From: Gemmatimonadales bacterium
Lineage (GTDB): Bacteria; Gemmatimonadota; Gemmatimonadetes; Gemmatimonadales; GWC2-71-9
Direction: 5' to 3'
Length of the DNA: 8,063 nucleotides
Assembly: GCA_025924275.1 (NCBI GenBank)
Contig: JAICEH010000091.1
Span: 1-8,063, forward strand
A program made the translations under genes and the position numbers. Positions within the stretch are counted from its first letter, which is position 1; each line of letters opens with the position of its first letter. Of this stretch, positions 6,125-8,063 are shown one piece after another. A model generated the notes under the pieces. The model was not told the DNA's origin and searched no databases. It saw nothing but the letters and a program-made list of their open reading frames with translations.

Positions 6125-6817
6125 CTACGTGCCCGCAAACCACTCGTACCCCTGGTCGCTCCAGTACCCGCCGTTCCGTTCCGGCAGGAACACGACCCGC
6201 GTCAGGTACTTGACACTCTTGTATCCCAGCTTGATCGGCGAGTGGAGCCGGGCGGGGGCGCCGTGCGCCGGCCCCAGCGGCCGCCGGTCCATCCCGGTGG
6301 CCACGAGGGTCTGGGGATGCAGCGCGCTCTCCAGGTCCCAGCTCTCGTGGTATCCGGCGTCGAAGGACTCGAAGTCCACGAACCCCGCCTCGGGCCCGAG
6401 CCCCGCAACCCGGGCCAGCTCGCTCACCCGGACACCCGACCAGGTGGCCACCGCGGTCCAGCCCTCGACGCAGTAGTGGTTCACCCGCTGGGTCACCTGC
6501 GGGAGCCGGGCGAGATCCTCCAGGGTGAGCCGGAGCGGCCGGCGCACGGCACCGCCCACCTCGAGCGCCCAGGTGCCCCGGAGCGCGGGATCCCACACCG
6601 GCGCCCGGTCCGAGATGTGATAGGCCGGGAAGGCGGACCCGGCATCCCGCGCCCCCGCCGCCGCGCGGTCCATCCGGTCGTGCCGGAGGAGCCACGCCTC
6701 CACCCGTTCGTTCCGGGACTCGGCAAGGTCGAGCAGCCCGCTTGCCCACCCGGGCCCCCGGGAATTGCAGCCGGCGAGGAACCCGGCGGCGCCCAGCAGG
6801 ATCTCCCGCCGGATCAT
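6125..6817 (-). CDS. Sulfite-oxidase-like molybdopterin oxidoreductase, predicted Tat lipoprotein
   Basis: This 230-residue protein has the sulfite oxidase/MsrP-type molybdopterin-binding fold. The Moco ligand is Cys116 in HYCVEGW. Further core segments are LEVGGAVRRPLRLTLEDL (85-102), TWSGVRVSEL (125-134) and the C-terminal KLGYKSVKYLTRVVF (196-210). The N-terminus MIRREILLGAAGFLAGC combines an Arg pair suited to Tat export of a folded cofactor protein with a lipobox (LAGC, lipid Cys17), so it should be anchored on the periplasmic side of a membrane. At this length it lacks the extra dimerisation domain of classical sulfite oxidases. Start: the ATG at 6815-6817 has a strong AGGAGGA at 6821-6827 and overlaps the cytochrome stop as ATGA. 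The frame is open farther upstream, but that is a shadow. The cytochrome b next to it is the likely electron partner. The substrate (sulfite, an S-oxide or other) is unknown. Confidence 0.92.
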   Translation of the reverse strand: MIRREILLGAAGFLAGCNSRGPGWASGLLDLAESRNERVEAWLLRHDRMDRAAAGARDAGSAFPAYHISDRAPVWDPALRGTWALEVGGAVRRPLRLTLEDLARLPQVTQRVNHYCVEGWTAVATWSGVRVSELARVAGLGPEAGFVDFESFDAGYHESWDLESALHPQTLVATGMDRRPLGPAHGAPARLHSPIKLGYKSVKYLTRVVFLPERNGGYWSDQGYEWFAGT

Positions 6818-7668
6818 CGGTCCTCCTGCCCGCGCGACTCGTGGCGCGCGACCGGGGCGGCTGGGTCCACGGCGGCTGGGACCACGGCGGCTGGGTCCAC
6901 GGCGGCTGGGACAACGGCGGCTGGGTCCACGGCGGCTGGGACAACGGCGGCTGGGACAACGGCGGCTGGGTCCACGGCGGCTGGTCGGAGGTTCACCAGC
7001 GGCCGCGCGTTCCGGGCCTCGGGCGACCAGCGCTCCTCGTAGCGGCCGGTGGTCATCGAGATGATCGAGTAGGGATCGGTGGTCAGCACCATCACCACGT
7101 GGACCACGGCGAGCAGGCCGAGGAGGAGCATCGCCACGAAGTGCCAGTAGCGCGCCCAGGCGTACCCGCCGAAGAGCGCGGTAAGCCACCCGAGCTGCAC
7201 CGGCTTCCAGAGGGCGAGCCCGGTGAGCACCAGGAGGGCACCGATGATCGGCATCGCGAAGTAGGCGCCGCGCTGCAGCGCGTTGTGCTTTCCCTGCCGC
7301 GGGTGGTCGGGGCGGGCGAAGAGGTAGAAGCGCGCCATCTCCCGCGCGTCCCGCAGGAAGCCGCGCCGGGGCACCAGGTCGCGCCACTCGCCGTGGAGCC
7401 AGATGAAGCCGAGGTAGACCAGCCCGTTCACCGCCAGCACCCACATCATCGCGAAGTGCCAGTTGCGGGCCCCGGCCAGCCAGCCGCCGAAGGTGAGCCA
7501 CGCCGGCGCCTTCATCCCCTCCCAGGGCCAGCAGCAGAAGGCCTCGCCCTTCCGGGCGAACGCGGGGTAGGCGTTGAAGATCCGGAGGCCCGAGCCCGCC
7601 ATCACCAGCACGGCGACGACGTTCACCCAGTGGGTGATCCGGACCACCGGGTGATGCCGCGGACGCAT
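6814..7668 (-). CDS. Membrane cytochrome b561-type / cytochrome b domain protein with repeat tail
   Basis: This 284-residue protein is a four-helix, probably di-heme b-type cytochrome of the bacterial cytochrome b561 / thiosulfate-reductase-b group. Hydrophobic segments lie near residues 14-32, 70-92, 135-155 and 172-196. Candidate axial heme ligands are His13 (THW), His71 (WHF), His176 (WHF) and His190 (VVHVV). GKHNALQR (126-133) is a typical loop before the third helix. It would exchange electrons between the quinone pool and the molybdopterin lipoprotein whose start it overlaps (ATGA at 6814-6817). From about residue 229 to 271 the protein leaves the fold and becomes eight V(D/V)PAA pentapeptides, then a charged end; topology puts this tail in the cytoplasm. 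Start: ATG at 7666-7668 touches the kinase stop (TGATG). A GTG one codon earlier (7669-7671) is equally possible. Confidence 0.9.
   Translation of the reverse strand: MRPRHHPVVRITHWVNVVAVLVMAGSGLRIFNAYPAFARKGEAFCCWPWEGMKAPAWLTFGGWLAGARNWHFAMMWVLAVNGLVYLGFIWLHGEWRDLVPRRGFLRDAREMARFYLFARPDHPRQGKHNALQRGAYFAMPIIGALLVLTGLALWKPVQLGWLTALFGGYAWARYWHFVAMLLLGLLAVVHVVMVLTTDPYSIISMTTGRYEERWSPEARNARPLVNLRPAAVDPAAVVPAAVVPAAVDPAAVVPAAVDPAAVVPAAVDPAAPVARHESRGQEDR
6821..6827 (-). promoter_or_regulatory. Strong Shine-Dalgarno of the molybdopterin protein gene
   Basis: The minus strand reads AGGAGGA, three bases before the ATG at 6817, inside the last codons of the cytochrome gene. It is the best ribosome-binding site in the operon and fixes the start of the molybdopterin protein. 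Confidence 0.8.
6856..6984. repeat. 15-bp minisatellite, eight units plus a partial
   Basis: Eight head-to-tail 15-base units with core ggcggctggg end in tccac, accac or acaac. A 9-base partial unit follows at 6976-6984. They lie in the 3' end of the cytochrome b gene and encode V-D-P-A-A or V-V-P-A-A on the minus strand. The order of unit variants from left is tccac, accac, tccac, acaac, tccac, acaac, acaac, tccac. An alternating tccac/acaac pair suggests expansion by a 30-base step. The frame is kept whatever the copy number. Confidence 0.93.
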
Positions 7669-8063
7669 CACCCGTTTCGCAGGGCCGCCCGCATCGCCTC
7701 CGCGGTGGCCCAGCGGTCCTCCGGCTTCTTCTCCAGGGCGCGCTGCACCGCGTGGGCGAGCCCGTGGCTCGTCTCCGGCCGGAGGTCGAGCAGCGGGGGC
7801 GCGGGCTGGGTGAGGTGGAGGGTGAGGACCACGGGCTCGTGGGGATGGACGAACGGCGGGCGCCCCGCGATCGCCTCGAACAGCACGCAGCCCACCGAGT
7901 AGAGGTCGGCCCGGGCGTCGATCTGCTGGGTGGCGGCGATCTGCTCCGGGCTCATGTAGCTCGACGTCCCGACCGCCACCCCGGAGCGGGTCACCCGGTC
8001 GGAGCCGGCGGCCTCGACCGCGCGGGCGATGCCGAAATCCACCAGGACCGCGCCCTCCGGGCC
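7668..8063 (-). CDS. Hanks-type Ser/Thr protein kinase, C-terminal part of the catalytic domain
   Basis: This is the 3' part of a gene running in from the right edge; 131 residues are visible. It shows the second half of a bacterial Hanks-type kinase domain: VDFGIARA (metal-binding Asp at visible residue 9), activation segment and P+1 loop GTSSYMSPEQ (32-41), ADLYSVGCVLFE (subdomain IX, Asp53) and the closing Arg117 in PEDRW. The activation loop carries Thr and Ser residues that could be autophosphorylated. The protein stops about a dozen residues after subdomain XI. It therefore has no C-terminal membrane segment, PASTA or other sensor, unlike many bacterial receptor kinases; an N-terminal extension outside the window is possible. 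The catalytic HRD loop and ATP site are also outside. It overlaps or touches the cytochrome b start, so it is cotranscribed with the redox genes. Confidence 0.95.
   Translation of the reverse strand, partial: GPEGAVLVDFGIARAVEAAGSDRVTRSGVAVGTSSYMSPEQIAATQQIDARADLYSVGCVLFEAIAGRPPFVHPHEPVVLTLHLTQPAPPLLDLRPETSHGLAHAVQRALEKKPEDRWATAEAMRAALRNG

Noticed and set aside
4853..7042. A 729-codon open frame on the + strand
   Set aside because: It is a shadow of the decarboxylase, molybdopterin and cytochrome genes, with biased composition and no recognisable motif.
6742..7902. + strand frame with Gly-Gly-Trp/His repeats over the minisatellite
   Set aside because: A 15-base period keeps several frames open on both strands. 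The minus frame is part of a cytochrome b with heme ligands, so the Trp-rich reading is an artefact.

Overview
This is a very G+C-rich window (well over 65% by eye) that is packed with genes. Seven of the eight genes lie on the minus strand. There is no rRNA, tRNA, CRISPR array, integrase or insertion sequence. High GC, many secreted proteins whose signal peptides end in AAQ, a Hanks-type kinase, a periplasmic amidohydrolase and an NTF2-like secreted protein fit a soil or sediment bacterium of the Gemmatimonadota type. That assignment is inference from style, not from a marker gene.

Layout from left to right. Positions 1-378 (+) hold the 3' part of a dienelactone hydrolase. Its stop codon shares the palindrome CTAG with the stop of a convergent secreted NTF2-like protein (375-860, -). 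A secreted metal-dependent amidohydrolase follows (1007-2428, -). From 2523 to the right edge runs a compact minus-strand gene row. In transcription order it is: Ser/Thr protein kinase (cut by the edge), b-type cytochrome, sulfite-oxidase-like molybdopterin lipoprotein, group II PLP decarboxylase and multicopper oxidase. Three of its four junctions are overlaps of 1-4 bases (GTGA or ATGA type) and the fourth is a 21-base gap, so it is very probably one operon.

The operon couples a signalling kinase with two redox modules. In the first, a membrane cytochrome b and a Tat-type molybdopterin lipoprotein form an obvious electron-transfer pair. The second is an exported multicopper oxidase with all its copper ligands, a non-copper N-terminal domain and a His/Met-rich linker. 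A cytoplasmic aromatic-amino-acid-decarboxylase-like enzyme sits between the two. A shared pathway, for example an amine made inside and oxidised outside, is possible but not shown by the sequence.

The most unusual non-coding signal is a pair of related intergenic elements at about 896-972 and 2447-2516. Each has an array of the heptamer GGGGAAC, a short loop, and an array of the reverse complement GTTCCCC. They can fold as long hairpins, and the G-runs also fit G-quadruplex patterns. They occupy the only two intergenic gaps of any size in the window, next to the amidohydrolase gene. A 15-bp minisatellite (6856-6984) encodes a pentapeptide-repeat tail on the cytochrome b.
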